Positions 19,602-30,808 of a stretch of DNA of 64,000 bases are shown here, piece after piece. The stretch comes from Pantoea conspicua (lineage in GTDB: Bacteria; Pseudomonadota; Gammaproteobacteria; Enterobacterales; Enterobacteriaceae): the NCBI RefSeq assembly GCF_002095315.1, contig NZ_MLFN01000004.1, positions 1 through 64,000 of the forward strand, read 5' to 3'. The notes beneath the pieces are model-generated. The model saw nothing but the letters and a program-made list of their open reading frames with translations, searched no databases and had not been told where the DNA came from. The translations under genes were made by a program, and so were the position numbers. Numbering within the stretch: the stretch's first letter is position 1; each line of letters begins with the position of its first letter.

Positions 19602-21663
19602 GACGCACCGCCTTATTGCGCAGCGTCACCGCTGATTCATGGGTGGTCGGCAGATCGCTGCGCAGCGCCTTGCGAATCACAAAGAAGGCGGCAATCAGCA
19701 TTGTCACCGCCACCAGCATAAAGAAGCCGCACAGTACGGCGTTGATCTGATTGCTGAAGACGATGGTCTGCATATCGGCCACGGTTTTCGCCGGTGCAAT
19801 CATCACGCCTTCATCCAGTCCTTTACGGAATTTACTGGCCTGGGCCAGGAAGCCGATCGACGGTTTTTCATGGAAGATTTTCTGCCAGCCGGCGGTCATT
19901 GAGGTGATAAACAGCCAGATGGTTGGCAGGATAGTGACCCAGGCGTAGCGCTGTTTTTTCATTTTAAACAGCACCACGGTCCCCAGGATCAGCGCCATTG
20001 AGGCCAGCATCTGGTTACCGATACCAAACAGCGGCCACAGAGTATTAATCCCGCCCAGCGGGTCGACCACGCCTTGATAGACAAAGAAGCCCCAGCCCGC
20101 CACCGCCACTGTGGTGCCGGCCATGTTGCCGAGCCACGAGCGGTTATTCGCCAGCGAAGGCACCATAGTGCCCACCAGGTCCTGCACCATAAAACGGCAG
20201 GCACGGGTGCCGGCATCCACGGCGGTCAGGATAAACAGCGCTTCAAACAGGATGGCGAAGTGATACCAGAAAGCCATCATCGCCCGGCTGTTGAAAATCT
20301 CGGTGATGATGTGTGCCATGCCGACGGCAAACGTCGGCGCGCCACCGGCACGCGACAGAATCGAACCCTCACCGACGTCGCGGGCGATGCCGCTCAGCAT
20401 TTCTGGCGTCACCACAAAGCCCCAGCCGTTGATCACCTGTGAGGCGCTCTCAACGGTGGTGCCAATCAGCGCGGCCGGTGAGTTCATGGCGAAATAGACG
20501 CCCGGATCCAGCACCGAGGCGCAAATCAGCGCCATGATCGCCACGAATGACTCCATCAGCATCGCCCCATACCCGATAAAGCGAATATGACTTTCACGCT
20601 CCACCAGTTTCGGCGTGGTACCGCTCGATACCAGCGCATGAAAGCCGGAGATGGCACCACAGGCGATGGTAATAAACAGGAACGGGAACATCGCACCGGA
20701 GAAGACCGGGCCGCTGCCATCGATAAATTTGGTCACCGCCGGCATTTTCATCTCCGGCATGGCAAACACGATCCCTACGGCCAGGCCGACAATCACCCCA
20801 ATTTTCAGGAAGGTTGACAGGTAGTCACGCGGTGCCAGCAGCAGCCAGACCGGCAACACCGAGGCAATAAAGCCGTAGATCACCAGCACCCAGGTTAGCG
20901 AGGTGCCTTTCAGGGTGAAAAACGGTCCCCAGTAGGGATGTTGTGCGACGTCGCCGCCATAAATGATCGCCGCCATCATCAGCACAAAGCCAATCAGCGA
21001 CACTTCAGCGATTTTTCCGGGGCGGATAAAACGCATGTAAACGCCCATAAACAGCGCGATAGGAATGGTGGCAGCGATAGTGAAGAGGCCCCACGGGCTG
21101 TTGGCCAATGCCTTAACCACCACCAGCGCCAGCGCGGAGAGAATGATGATCATCACCCCGAGCGCGCCGAGCATGGTGACCACACCGGCAAAGGCACCCA
21201 GCTCCTGACGCGCCATTTCCCCCAGCGAGCGGCCATCCCGGCGGGTAGAGATAAACAGGATCAGAAAGTCCTGCACCGCACCGGCCAGCATCACCCCGAC
21301 CAGAATCCAGATCGTGCCCGGCAGGAACCCCATTTGTGCCGCCAGAATTGGCCCGACCAGCGGACCGGCCCCGGCAATGGCGGCAAAGTGGTGGCCAAAC
21401 AGCACCCATTTGTTGGTCGGCACATAGTCGAGGCCGTCATTCAGCCGCTCGGCGGGCGTCAGGCGGCGGTCATCCAGTTCAAAAATATTACGGGCGATAA
21501 ACAGGCTGTAGAAACGATAAGCGATGCTGTAGCAGGCGACAGCCGCAATCACCAGCCAGACGGCGTTAACGTGTTCGCCGCGGCTGAGTGCCAGCATGGC
21601 GAAAGCGCCCGCGCCGATTAACGCCACCACTAACCAGATCGCGCCGGTTTTGACGTTTTTCAT
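19594..21663 (-). CDS. cstA: CstA/BtsT family carbon-starvation transporter
   Basis: Large polytopic inner-membrane transporter of the CstA family, whose members import peptides (CstA) or pyruvate (BtsT). 689 residues with about 16-18 hydrophobic segments. Family motifs include GPLVGPILAAQMGFLPGTIW, RRDGRSLGE and GTRACRFMVQD. I cannot decide peptide versus pyruvate specificity; ybdD downstream occurs with both. Expected control is by CRP, but no site was confirmed. Confidence 0.9.
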   Translation of the reverse strand: MKNVKTGAIWLVVALIGAGAFAMLALSRGEHVNAVWLVIAAVACYSIAYRFYSLFIARNIFELDDRRLTPAERLNDGLDYVPTNKWVLFGHHFAAIAGAGPLVGPILAAQMGFLPGTIWILVGVMLAGAVQDFLILFISTRRDGRSLGEMARQELGAFAGVVTMLGALGVMIIILSALALVVVKALANSPWGLFTIAATIPIALFMGVYMRFIRPGKIAEVSLIGFVLMMAAIIYGGDVAQHPYWGPFFTLKGTSLTWVLVIYGFIASVLPVWLLLAPRDYLSTFLKIGVIVGLAVGIVFAMPEMKMPAVTKFIDGSGPVFSGAMFPFLFITIACGAISGFHALVSSGTTPKLVERESHIRFIGYGAMLMESFVAIMALICASVLDPGVYFAMNSPAALIGTTVESASQVINGWGFVVTPEMLSGIARDVGEGSILSRAGGAPTFAVGMAHIITEIFNSRAMMAFWYHFAILFEALFILTAVDAGTRACRFMVQDLVGTMVPSLANNRSWLGNMAGTTVAVAGWGFFVYQGVVDPLGGINTLWPLFGIGNQMLASMALILGTVVLFKMKKQRYAWVTILPTIWLFITSMTAGWQKIFHEKPSIGFLAQASKFRKGLDEGVMIAPAKTVADMQTIVFSNQINAVLCGFFMLVAVTMLIAAFFVIRKALRSDLPTTHESAVTLRNKAVRHV

Positions 21664-21812
21664 GACTAACTCCTTGTGAGGATCGAGAGGGATGCGATCG
21701 AAAACAACGAGTCAAACTTAATGTAATGGAATGTAAGTGAAAGTTAATCGATGGAGAAGTGTGAAGCGGGGAACAAATTTAACATTTTTGCAAAGAGAGC
21801 GGGGCGGGAAGC

Positions 21813-21838
21813 GGCGGGATAACCGGAGTTATCCCGCC
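21813..21838. terminator. Hairpin between cstA and rnb, possible terminator of rnb
   Basis: Perfect 11-bp stem GGCGGGATAAC/GTTATCCCGCC with loop CGGA, just past the rnb stop. There is no T-tract on the minus strand, so it may protect the 3' end and not terminate on its own. Confidence 0.45.
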
Positions 21839-21849
21839 GGATTTCAGAC

Positions 21850-23784
21850 TCAGACGGCGGGACGCGCCACGACGCTGCGGGTTTCCATTCGCACTTCGGC
21901 GATGGTCACTTCAATGACGTCAGTAACACGGTAAACCACTTCGCCTTTGATCTGCACGCTGCCATTTTCCTGGCTGCAGACCAGCTCATCACGCACCGCG
22001 TGGATGAACGGTGCCGGGATAAACGCCACCGCACCGAACTCCAGCAAGCGGACACGCATACCGCCCCGCGACACGTCAATGATCTCCGCGCTGAAGCGAC
22101 GATCGGTGGCGGCGAACGGCGCCAGATAACGGGCATAGAGCCAGTCTCCGACATCGCGCTCTGCCATGCGGTTGAGGCGACGACGTTCGCTCATGGTGAC
22201 GGTCAGCGCCTCATCCGGACGAGCGATCTGGTCACCGCGAATGATCGCTTTCAGCAGGCGATGGTTGATCATGTCGCCAAATTTACGAATCGGCGAGGTC
22301 CAGGTGGCATAGGCTTCAAGGCCCAGACCAAAGTGTGGACCCGGTTCGGTACTGATTTCGGCAAAGGTCTGGAAACGACGAATGCGGCTGTCGAGGAACT
22401 GTGTCGGCTGGGCATCCAGTTCGCGACGCAATACGCGGAAACCTTCCAGCGTGGTAATTGCCTGCGCATCCACGCTGATGCCGTGGGTCGCCAGCACTGC
22501 GGCCGCCTGTTCGGCGTTGGTGGTATCGAAACCGGCATGCACGTTGTAGATACCAAAGCCCAGCGTGTCACGCAGCACTTTTGCCGCGCAGACGTTAGCC
22601 AGAATCATCGACTCTTCCACGATGCGGTTGGCGATGCGGCGCGGTTCAGCCACGATTTCCAGTACTTCGCCTTGCTCACCCAGCAGGAAGCGGTAATCAG
22701 GACGATCTTTAAACACCAGCGCATGGGTCTGACGCCATTCGCTGCGTGCCAGACAGAGACGGTTCAGCAGGCGGATCTGCTCAGCAATCGCTTCGCTTTC
22801 TGGCTGCCAGTCACCGCTGTTTTCCAGCCAGTCAGAAACGTCGTCGTAGGCCAGTTTGGCTTTCGATTCGATCCAGGCCGCAAAGAACTGCAGATCCTCA
22901 CCCGGCGTGCCATCTGGCGCAACGGTGACGCGACAGGCCAGTGCCGGACGACGCGCATGGGGGCGCAGCGAGCAGACATCATCAGAGAGCTGGCGCGGCA
23001 GCATCGGAATGTTGAAGCCCGGCAGATAGTTGGTGAACGCACGTTGCGCCGCCAGTTTATCCAGCTGGCTGCCTTCCGACACGTAGGCGGTGGGATCGGC
23101 GATCGCCACGGTCAGCCGCAGCGAGCCATCTTCCAGCGCTTCAACGTAGAGCGCATCATCCATATCTTCGGTGCTGGCGCTGTCGATGGTAACGAAATCG
23201 AGCGCGGTCAGATCTTCACGCGTCAGATTCTCATCCAGCATCTCGCCAAAGCTGACATCGGGCGCTTCACGCTCAAGGTTATGACGCGACAGCGTCACCC
23301 ACCATGGCGCGAGGTGATCGTCAGCTTTAACAATGAAATCGGTCAGTTCGGCATAAAAACCGCGATCGCCTTTCAGCGGGTGGCGACGCATTTCAGCGAC
23401 AGCCCAGTCGCCATTTTCAAACTCGTGCGTCAGTCCGCGCACCGGACGGCACTGAATGGCGTCCTTCAGCAGCGGATGATCGGGCACAATTGACAGGCGA
23501 TCGTCTTTCTTCTGTACCCGGCCAACAAAGCGGCTCAGGAACGGCTCAACCAGGGTTTCCGGCTCAGCGCTTTCACGATCTTTATCGCTGTGGATCACGG
23601 CGACGATACGGTCACCGTGCATTACCTTCTTCATCTGCGGTGGCGGAATGAAGTAGCTTTTTTGCGCATCGACTTCCAGGAAGCCGAAGCCTTTTTCGGT
23701 GCCTTTAACAACGCCTTCAGCACGAGGCGTTTGTGAGTGGAGCTTCTCTTTCAGCTGCGCGAGCAGCGGGTTATCCTGGAACAT
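21850..23784 (-). CDS. rnb: Exoribonuclease II
   Basis: Processive 3'-5' hydrolytic RNase, especially active on poly(A). 644 residues, equal to E. coli. N-terminal cold-shock domains are followed by the RNB catalytic domain with [16 protein letters not shown] (metal-binding aspartates) and [19 protein letters not shown], and a C-terminal S1 domain. The start [15 protein letters not shown] is canonical. In E. coli yciW follows; here ydeP and other genes intervene. Confidence 0.97.
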   Translation of the reverse strand: MFQDNPLLAQLKEKLHSQTPRAEGVVKGTEKGFGFLEVDAQKSYFIPPPQMKKVMHGDRIVAVIHSDKDRESAEPETLVEPFLSRFVGRVQKKDDRLSIVPDHPLLKDAIQCRPVRGLTHEFENGDWAVAEMRRHPLKGDRGFYAELTDFIVKADDHLAPWWVTLSRHNLEREAPDVSFGEMLDENLTREDLTALDFVTIDSASTEDMDDALYVEALEDGSLRLTVAIADPTAYVSEGSQLDKLAAQRAFTNYLPGFNIPMLPRQLSDDVCSLRPHARRPALACRVTVAPDGTPGEDLQFFAAWIESKAKLAYDDVSDWLENSGDWQPESEAIAEQIRLLNRLCLARSEWRQTHALVFKDRPDYRFLLGEQGEVLEIVAEPRRIANRIVEESMILANVCAAKVLRDTLGFGIYNVHAGFDTTNAEQAAAVLATHGISVDAQAITTLEGFRVLRRELDAQPTQFLDSRIRRFQTFAEISTEPGPHFGLGLEAYATWTSPIRKFGDMINHRLLKAIIRGDQIARPDEALTVTMSERRRLNRMAERDVGDWLYARYLAPFAATDRRFSAEIIDVSRGGMRVRLLEFGAVAFIPAPFIHAVRDELVCSQENGSVQIKGEVVYRVTDVIEVTIAEVRMETRSVVARPAV

Positions 23785-23852
23785 AATTTTTTACGTTTCG
23801 TTGCCTGATTGCGGCTGACAGTTTTACGCGAATCGACGCCGCGCGGCAAGGC

Positions 23853-23877
23853 AAAAAGCCGGACAGGCCGGCTTTTC
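23853..23877 (-). terminator. Terminator downstream of the ydeP-like gene
   Basis: AAAAGCCGG/CCGGCTTTT stem with T residues on the minus strand, 23 bp beyond the stop codon. Confidence 0.75.
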
Positions 23878-23899
23878 AGATGTGCTAAGTTGGCCGCGA

Positions 23900-26203
23900 T
23901 CAGGCGATGCGTTGGTCAGCCAGGGCTGACGACAGTTCCAGTTTCACCGGCACCGATTTCGAGGTCGGTGTACCACTGCCATCGCCGAAGCTGTTCAGCG
24001 GCACCAGCGGATTGGTTTCCGGATAATAGGCTGCCAGATTTCCGCGCGGAATATTATACGGCACCAGTTTGAAACCGCTGACGCGACGGGTAATACCATC
24101 ATTCCACAGGGTTTCAATATCGACGTTCTGGCCTTCGGAGAAGCCCAGATCTGCCATATCGTCCGGGTTGATGAACACCACTTCACGCTGACCAAACACG
24201 CCACGATAACGGTCATCAAGGCCGTAAATGGTGGTGTTGTACTGATCGTGGGAACGCAGGGTTTGCAGCGTAAAGGGCACCTCCTGATCCAGATTCGGGA
24301 ACAGTGAAGTTGGCAGCGCTGCTGCGCTGAACTCCGCTTTGCCACTGGCGGTATTGAAGCGCAGTTCCGCCGCCGCGTTACCGAGATAGAAACCGCCCGG
24401 GATATCACATTTAGCGCTAAAGTCAGCAAAGCCCGGAATGGTGGCGGCGATGTGCTCGCGGATCAGGTTGTAATCGCCTGCCAGATCCAGCCATTTCACT
24501 TTCTCATCACCGAGCACCGCATGGGCAATACCGGCCACAATCGCGGTTTCAGAACGCTGCGTCTCCGCCAGCGGAATGCCAATCCCTTCAGAGGCGTGCA
24601 CCATACTGAATGAATCTTCCACCGTGATGAACTGGTTGCCGGTCGCCTGACGGTCACGCTCGGTACGGCCCAGCGTCGGCAGGATCAGCCCTTCGTGACC
24701 CGGCACCAGATGGCTACGGTTCAGTTTGGTGCTGATGTGAACGGTGAGTCCACAGCGCGACAACGCTTCTTCAGTACGCGGTGAGTCAGGCGCGGCGGCG
24801 GCCAGGTTGCCACCCAACGCAATCAGCACTTTCACTTCGTCACACAGCATCGCATTCAACGCTTCGACCGTGTTGTGGCCGTGGGCGCGTGGCGGTTCGA
24901 AGTTAAAGTGGTTCCCCAGCGCATCAAGAAACGCCTGCGACGGTTTCTCATCGATGCCCATGGTGCGGTTGCCCTGCACGTTGCTATGACCACGAACCGG
25001 ACAGAGACCCGCCCCTTTTTTGCCCAGCTGACCAAACAGCAGTTGCAGGTTGGTGATTTCACGCACCGTATCAACCGAATGCTTATGCTGGGTAATGCCC
25101 ATTGCCCAGGTACAGATCACCCGATCGGCACTCTGGTAGATCGCCGCGGCTTCACGGATTTGCGCCTGGGTCAGTCCCGACTGCGCCACAATTTGCATCC
25201 AGTTGGTGTTATCGACGGCCTCAATATAGGCTTCGATACCGTTGGTTTTGGCATTGATGAATGTCTGATCAAAAAGGCCGCTTTCACCGGCCGCCAGGCG
25301 CGCACGATGGGTCTCCAGCAGGCATTTCACCATGCCGCGCACCGCCGCCATATCACCACCGAGATTCGGCTGATAATAGGAGGAGCTGATGGTACCAGAC
25401 ATCGATGTCACCACTTCCAGCGGTTTTTGTGGATCGGCAAAGCGTTCCAGACCGCGCTCACGCAGGGTGTTAAAGGTTACGATCTTCGCGCCATGATCGG
25501 CGGCGTGGCGCAGGCTATGCAACATGCGCGGATGGTTGGTGCCGGGATTCTGGCCGAAGACGAAAATCGCATCGGCATGATCAAAATCATCCAGACGGAT
25601 GGTGCCTTTACCCACGCCGATGCTGCGCTTCAGGCCGGTACCGCTCGCTTCATGACACATGTTGGAGCAGTCGGGGAAGTTGTTGGTGCCCATCAGGCGG
25701 CCAAACAGCTGATAGAGCCAGGAGGCTTCATTACTGGCGCGACCGGAGGTGTAGAGCTCCATCTGGTCCGGGTTATCCATCGCCTTGATATGGCGGGCGA
25801 TCAGCGCAAACGCATCGTCCCAGCTAATCGGCTCATAGTGGTCGGTTTCGGCGTTGTAGCGCAGCGGATGGGTCAGACGACCCTGATATTCCAGGAAGTA
25901 GTCGCTCTGGGTATAGAGCGTGGTCACGCTGTGGCGGGCAAAAAATTCGCTATCGACGATGCGGCGGGTCGCTTCCCAGGTCACCGCTTTAGCACCGTTT
26001 TCGCAGAAGCTGAAGGTACTTTTATTGTCATCGCCCCAGGCGCAGCCCGGACAGTCAAAACCGCGAGCTTTATTCATACGCATCAGATTGCGCATATTCT
26101 TCAGGGCCGCTTTGCTGTCAAGAACGAAACGCGTGGTGGCTTCCAGTGAACCCCAGCCGCCCGCAGCCGCGCGATAGGGTTTGATTTGGCGTTTAAATTT
26201 CAT
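23900..26203 (-). CDS. ydeP: FdhF/YdeP family molybdopterin oxidoreductase
   Basis: 767 residues (E. coli YdeP 759), of the FdhF-like Mo-bisMGD oxidoreductase family. N-terminal GFDCPGCAWGDDNKSTFSFC resembles an Fe-S binding segment. Family blocks include GRLMGTNNFPDCSNMCHEAS, IGVGKGT, FGQNPGTNHPRMLHSLR, CPVRGHSNVQGNRTMGI and SHDQYNTTIYGLDDRYRGVF. The substrate is unknown; YdeP in E. coli is linked to acid resistance. No twin-arginine signal, so it is probably cytoplasmic. No partner fdhD or electron-transfer subunit is adjacent. Confidence 0.85.
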   Translation of the reverse strand: MKFKRQIKPYRAAAGGWGSLEATTRFVLDSKAALKNMRNLMRMNKARGFDCPGCAWGDDNKSTFSFCENGAKAVTWEATRRIVDSEFFARHSVTTLYTQSDYFLEYQGRLTHPLRYNAETDHYEPISWDDAFALIARHIKAMDNPDQMELYTSGRASNEASWLYQLFGRLMGTNNFPDCSNMCHEASGTGLKRSIGVGKGTIRLDDFDHADAIFVFGQNPGTNHPRMLHSLRHAADHGAKIVTFNTLRERGLERFADPQKPLEVVTSMSGTISSSYYQPNLGGDMAAVRGMVKCLLETHRARLAAGESGLFDQTFINAKTNGIEAYIEAVDNTNWMQIVAQSGLTQAQIREAAAIYQSADRVICTWAMGITQHKHSVDTVREITNLQLLFGQLGKKGAGLCPVRGHSNVQGNRTMGIDEKPSQAFLDALGNHFNFEPPRAHGHNTVEALNAMLCDEVKVLIALGGNLAAAAPDSPRTEEALSRCGLTVHISTKLNRSHLVPGHEGLILPTLGRTERDRQATGNQFITVEDSFSMVHASEGIGIPLAETQRSETAIVAGIAHAVLGDEKVKWLDLAGDYNLIREHIAATIPGFADFSAKCDIPGGFYLGNAAAELRFNTASGKAEFSAAALPTSLFPNLDQEVPFTLQTLRSHDQYNTTIYGLDDRYRGVFGQREVVFINPDDMADLGFSEGQNVDIETLWNDGITRRVSGFKLVPYNIPRGNLAAYYPETNPLVPLNSFGDGSGTPTSKSVPVKLELSSALADQRIA

Positions 26204-26465
26204 AGTGAGTGCAGGCTTTTTTATAGTAGGAAGTATTGTAGATGGTTTGTTATCAGGTTATGGCCTGATGGTGAAGTGAAGTGTGCAATCATCGTCATAC
26301 CATGTCTAATTGATTGACTTAATGGTGCGATAGCTGCCGTTTATGATGCATTGGCCAGAATTGTGATGTCGTTCAAATTTTACCCGGACGTAACCTGCTG
26401 ATAACGGGAGTTCTCGCCACAACGCGCTAATACTTGCTGTTCATAACAGAAGAGGGCGCAACTCA

Positions 26466-28052
26466 ATGAAACAGCTGACCAGCCAGATTCATGCGTTTGG
26501 CAAAGCGTTAATGATGCCAATCTCGGTGATCGCCGCCGCCGGGATCTTCCTTGGACTGGCGGCAGCCATGCAAAACCCGGCAGTCACCGGCGATGCCTTT
26601 GCGCAGATGCAGATCCCCCAGTTGATTATTGGCTTTATACGCAAGGTCGCGGGAGCGCTGTTCGCTAACCTGCCGGTATTCTTTGCGGTTGCCAGCGCCA
26701 TCGGACTGGCAAAAGCGGAAAAACCCACTGCCGCCTTTGCGGCCGTGATCGGCTATATCACCATGAACGTCGGCATCAACGCCACACTGGCGGCTAAAGG
26801 GATTACCGCCGCAACCACGACACCGGAGGCGTTACAGCAGGCCGGGCTGGACCAGACCACCGCGATGATGCGGTCGGCAGAATATATCGAGATGCTGGGT
26901 GTTTTCACCTACAACATGAGCGTGCTGGGCGGGGTCATCGCAGGGCTGGTGACGGTGGCGCTGCATAATCGCTTCTATACCCAGCAGCTACCGACGGCGA
27001 TCAGTTTTTTCGGCGGACGCCGTTTTGTGCCGATTGTGACCGTGGTCTGCCTGCCACTGATTGGCGTGCTGCTGGCGATGATCTGGCCAACCATCGGCAA
27101 CGGCATCGCCTGGATTGGTCAGATGATCGGGAAAAGCGGGCAGTACGGCGCTTTTCTGCTCGGAGCGTTTGAACGCATTCTGATCCCAACCGGCCTGCAC
27201 CATATTCTTAATGAAACCGTCCGCTTTACCCCGATTGGCGGGATGGCGATGGTAGACGGGCAGACGATTGTTGGCGCGCTGAACATCTTTAACACCTCGC
27301 TGACCCATCCGGGTATGATCCCGGACGACACGCTGCGCACCGCTACCCAGTTTCTGGCACAGGGTAAAATTCCGGTGATGATGTTTGGTCTGCCTGCCGC
27401 CGCGCTGGCGATCTATCACACCGCCCGGCCGGAGCATAAGCAGCGGGTGAAAGCGCTGGTGCTGGCGGGCGCGCTGACCTCATTTACCACCGGCATCACC
27501 GAACCGCTGGAGTTCTGCTTTATCTTCGTTTCGCCGGTACTCTACCTGCTGCACGCGTTTCTCACCGGTCTCTCTTTTATGCTGATGTCGATGCTGCATC
27601 TGATGATCGGTAACGTGCAGGGCGGGATTATCGATCTGGTAGTATTTGGCGTATTAGGCGGCGCAAAAACCCACTGGTGGTGGACGCTGGCGCTGGGCGT
27701 GATTTACGCACCGATTTATTACTACGCTTTCCGCCTGGTGATCACCCGGATGAACGTCGAAACACCGGGCAGGGAATCGGATGATGAGAAACCCCAACAG
27801 GTGAGCGGAGATGAGCGCACTCAGGTGATCATCAGCGGGCTGGGAGGGCAGGCCAATATCGAGGATGTCGATTGCTGCTTTACCCGGCTGCGGGTGCGAG
27901 TGAAAGACATGAAAGAGGTGATCGATCAAACCCTGATGAGTACCGGTGCCAATGGGGTTAACCGGGTCAGTGACAACGATGTGCAGGTTATTTACGGACC
28001 GCAGGTAGAACAAATCGCCAATCAGGTGAAAATGGCGCTCGGTGTGGCGTAA
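26466..28052 (+). CDS. PTS EIICB component, glucose/maltose/alpha-glucoside family
   Basis: Sugar-specific membrane transporter that phosphorylates its sugar during import. 528 residues. The EIIC domain (about 1-430) has ten or so helices, with the histidine-containing GLHHILNETVRF and ITEPLEFCFIFVSPVLY motifs. The C-terminal EIIB domain has a phosphorylatable cysteine in DCCFTRLRVRV. It falls between MalX and GlvC/AglA types, so the sugar is uncertain. There is no EIIA domain and no adjacent phospho-glucosidase or regulator; it presumably uses the general glucose EIIA. Confidence 0.85.
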   Translation: MKQLTSQIHAFGKALMMPISVIAAAGIFLGLAAAMQNPAVTGDAFAQMQIPQLIIGFIRKVAGALFANLPVFFAVASAIGLAKAEKPTAAFAAVIGYITMNVGINATLAAKGITAATTTPEALQQAGLDQTTAMMRSAEYIEMLGVFTYNMSVLGGVIAGLVTVALHNRFYTQQLPTAISFFGGRRFVPIVTVVCLPLIGVLLAMIWPTIGNGIAWIGQMIGKSGQYGAFLLGAFERILIPTGLHHILNETVRFTPIGGMAMVDGQTIVGALNIFNTSLTHPGMIPDDTLRTATQFLAQGKIPVMMFGLPAAALAIYHTARPEHKQRVKALVLAGALTSFTTGITEPLEFCFIFVSPVLYLLHAFLTGLSFMLMSMLHLMIGNVQGGIIDLVVFGVLGGAKTHWWWTLALGVIYAPIYYYAFRLVITRMNVETPGRESDDEKPQQVSGDERTQVIISGLGGQANIEDVDCCFTRLRVRVKDMKEVIDQTLMSTGANGVNRVSDNDVQVIYGPQVEQIANQVKMALGVA

Positions 28053-28077
28053 TCGCAGCGGTGTGCCGCACCCGTTT

Positions 28078-28100
28078 ACAGCCCGGGGCTACCGGGCTGT
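28078..28100 (+). terminator. Likely terminator of the PTS gene
   Basis: Stem ACAGCCCGG/CCGGGCTGT; a run of seven T begins about ten bases later. Confidence 0.5.
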
Positions 28101-28170
28101 AACACGCTGATTTTTTTATCGCTTTATCTGGCTGCCGCCTGGCTTAATTTAACTAAAAAAAGTCACGCCC

Positions 28171-28197
28171 TAATGGGGGGCAATTTCCGGCCGATAT
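28171..28197 (+). promoter_or_regulatory. Possible sigma-28 (FliA) promoter of the chemoreceptor gene
   Basis: GCCGATAT at 28,190-28,197 closely fits the sigma-28 -10 element, with TAATGGGG 11 bp upstream as a weak -35. It lies 33 bp before the chemoreceptor start. Confidence 0.5.
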
Positions 28198-28229
28198 AAC
28201 AGCATTGGTTCATTATCCGGAAGTTTGTT

Positions 28230-29774
28230 ATGTCACTCAAAAAATCCTCCCTGCTGATCTTCTCTTTCCTGCTGGCGCTGTTTCTGACCAGCGTGGCCAT
28301 CAGTACCTGGCTGCTGGTTCAGAGTAATCAGTCGTTAAATGCCGTTAATAAAGAGATCCGCGTGGTGCTGTCGGTTATCGATCCGATAAACCACAGCCGT
28401 ACGCTGCGCGTGCGCCTGATGGAGTACATGAAAGCCATCGAAGAGAGCAATGGTCAAAGCCCGGCCTCTCTGGACGGCGTCAGAACGGTAGCCGCGAAGG
28501 CCGATGCTGCGTTTGAAGCCTACATGGCGGCACCGCGACTGCCAGGTGAAGAGGCGGAAGCCGACGGCTATCGGCAGGCGTATCTGGCTTACCGCCAGCA
28601 GGGGCTTCAGCCGTTGATTGATGCAGCCGAAGCGCATGATCAACTGCGGTTTAAAAATCAGATCGCCAGCGTGGTGCGTCTTGACCGGCAGTACGAAATC
28701 ATCCTCGATCGCGTACTGGCCCGGCATGAAGCCTATGCGAAAAAGCTCAACACCGACGCGCAGAGCCATTTCACCTCTGGCATCACGCTGCTGGCTGTGT
28801 TTGGCATCCTGTTTTTTGCCATCATTATCGCCATCTACCTGTTTATGAAGCGCTATCTCCTTTCGCCACTCAATCAGGCTCAGGCGCACTGTAAACTGAT
28901 TGCCGCAGGCGTACTGGACAGCAGCGTGCCGGTCAAAGTCGGTTCACGCAGTGAGATCCAGCTGCTGATGGCTTCGCTGGAGCAGATGCGCAGTGCCCTG
29001 ACTGACATTATCATGCAGGTGCGCGATTCCACCCGCTCGGTCTCTACAGCATCACAGGAGATTGCGGCGGGCAATATCGATCTTGCGTCACGCACGGAAC
29101 AACAAGCCGCGGCGCTGACCCAGACCGCCGCCAGCATGGAGCAGTTGGGCGCCACTGTTAAACAAAATACCGGCAATGTGTTTGAAGCCTGTCGCCTGAC
29201 CAGTGAAGCGGTGCAGAATGCCGAAAGTGGTGCCAAAGTGTCGCAGGAAGTGGTGGTTTCGATGGAGCTGATTAATGCCAGCTCGAAAAAAATTGAAGAG
29301 ATCACCACAGTGATCGACAGCATCGCTTTCCAGACCAACATTCTGGCGCTGAATGCTGCCGTTGAGGCGGCGAGAGCCGGTGAACAAGGCCGCGGCTTTG
29401 CGGTGGTGGCGGGTGAGGTACGTAATCTGGCCCAGCGCAGCGCCGTTGCGGCAAAAGAAATTGAGAGCCTGATTGCTGAATCGGTAGCGATTATTCACGC
29501 CGGTTCTGACCAGGTCAGTCGCACCGGTGATGCCATGAGCGCCATCATCTCCTCGGTCAGCCGGGTCAATCAGCTAATGGAGCAGATCTCCACCGCCTCG
29601 GACGAACAAAGTCGCGGGATTGGACAGATTGAGCAGGCGGTGACCGAGATGGACAGCGTGACGCAACAGAACGCCGCGCTGGTGCAGGAGTCCGCCGCCG
29701 CCTCGGCTTCGCTGGAAGAGCAGGTGCACTATCTGACGCAATCGGTCTCCACCTTCCGTCTGTCAGCCCGCTAA
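28230..29774 (+). CDS. Methyl-accepting chemotaxis protein
   Basis: Transmembrane chemoreceptor, 514 residues. TM1 is at about 7-32. A periplasmic four-helix-bundle sensor of Tar/Tsr type follows (about 33-185), then TM2 (about 186-210, [20 protein letters not shown]), HAMP, and the signalling domain with the highly conserved [20 protein letters not shown] and [19 protein letters not shown] hairpin tip. The C-terminus lacks the NWETF-type CheR/CheB pentapeptide, so it probably relies on other receptors for adaptation. The ligand is unknown. Confidence 0.93.
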   Translation: MSLKKSSLLIFSFLLALFLTSVAISTWLLVQSNQSLNAVNKEIRVVLSVIDPINHSRTLRVRLMEYMKAIEESNGQSPASLDGVRTVAAKADAAFEAYMAAPRLPGEEAEADGYRQAYLAYRQQGLQPLIDAAEAHDQLRFKNQIASVVRLDRQYEIILDRVLARHEAYAKKLNTDAQSHFTSGITLLAVFGILFFAIIIAIYLFMKRYLLSPLNQAQAHCKLIAAGVLDSSVPVKVGSRSEIQLLMASLEQMRSALTDIIMQVRDSTRSVSTASQEIAAGNIDLASRTEQQAAALTQTAASMEQLGATVKQNTGNVFEACRLTSEAVQNAESGAKVSQEVVVSMELINASSKKIEEITTVIDSIAFQTNILALNAAVEAARAGEQGRGFAVVAGEVRNLAQRSAVAAKEIESLIAESVAIIHAGSDQVSRTGDAMSAIISSVSRVNQLMEQISTASDEQSRGIGQIEQAVTEMDSVTQQNAALVQESAAASASLEEQVHYLTQSVSTFRLSAR

Positions 29775-29945
29775 CCGGCACTCCCGCTCTGTCTCACAGG
29801 GCGGGAACCGCACGCCGGGTGGTAGCGTTTCTGAAGAGGATCTGACCGCGCGCAAGGAGAGGGGGTTTAGCCTGCGCTGGCCGCTTGTTTGCGACGAAAA
29901 ATCAGCGGATTATATCGGCCATGTTTGCCAGGATGCGTAGGTTCC

Positions 29946-30662
29946 ATGCTGATCACCACAGAAGATGCGCGCAGTGTCGGCGCTGATAGCCGTCTGGCCT
30001 GTACGCTGGCAGCGGCCGCAGGCGCGCTGAACACCGCGGCGTTTGAGATTGTCGGCTTTTTCTCCGCCAATATGACCGGAAACGTCTCTTCACTGTCCGA
30101 TCATCTGGCAAAAGCCAATTTAGGGGCTGGCCTGTTTTTCCTGTCGATTGTTTGCCTGTTTATTGCCGGTTCGATGGTCTCAACCCTGATCATTAATTCA
30201 GGACGTCGTCGCAATATTCGCACAATTTATGCGTTTGTCATTCTGGCCGAAGGCGCGGCGCTGGTGGGACTTGGCGTGACAGAAAGCCTTTTTTTGCCGG
30301 ATTCGCCTGGCGTGGTACTGATCATGAGCCTGAGTTTTTTGATGGGCTTACAAAATGCGGTGGTCACCCGGATCTCAAATGCGCGGGTTCGCACCACGCA
30401 CGTCTCCGGCACCGCGACCGATATCGGTATTGAACTGGCGATGCTGTATGAGGTGTTACGGCGTAAGGTCTCACCCAAAGAGGCGCCGCTCTATCTGGAT
30501 CGCCTGCGGCTGCACGGCCTGACGCTGTTATCCTTTCTCGCGGGCGGCGTGGCGGGAATATGGCTCTACAGCGTGCTGGGGTATGGTTTTTTGCTGCCGG
30601 TCGGCTTCGCATTAATTGCGCTGGCGCTGCAAACTATCGTCAGGCGTGAAAGGGCTGGTTGA
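29946..30662 (+). CDS. DUF1275 (YoaK) family membrane protein
   Basis: 238 residues with about six transmembrane segments. Family hallmarks are AAAAGALNTAAFEIVGFFSA, NMTGNVSSLSD, GLQNAVVTRISNARVRTTHV and SGTATDIGIEL. The function of the family is not known. The start at 29,946 is chosen by homology (MLITTEDARSVG); the ribosome-binding site is weak and an in-frame start exists at 29,889. It is transcribed towards the LysR gene, but a 120-bp gap separates them. Confidence 0.8.
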   Translation: MLITTEDARSVGADSRLACTLAAAAGALNTAAFEIVGFFSANMTGNVSSLSDHLAKANLGAGLFFLSIVCLFIAGSMVSTLIINSGRRRNIRTIYAFVILAEGAALVGLGVTESLFLPDSPGVVLIMSLSFLMGLQNAVVTRISNARVRTTHVSGTATDIGIELAMLYEVLRRKVSPKEAPLYLDRLRLHGLTLLSFLAGGVAGIWLYSVLGYGFLLPVGFALIALALQTIVRRERAG

Positions 30663-30808
30663 ATGATCCTTGCTGTTAAGACGTATAGGCGGGTAAACGC
30701 TAAAATTGAAATTAATCATCGGGTAAACGCCCGAAATAAAAAAGACAACGTGGATTCACGCTAACCTGCTGACGGGTCATTAACATCGACATCAAACAAT
30801 TAATCTAT

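Noticed and set aside
22000-23493. 497-codon plus-strand ORF
   Set aside because: Shadow of rnb on the opposite strand, no recognisable domain, histidine/arginine-rich composition typical of antisense frames.
24875-26149. 424-codon plus-strand ORF
   Set aside because: Antisense shadow of the ydeP-like gene, which has clear family motifs.
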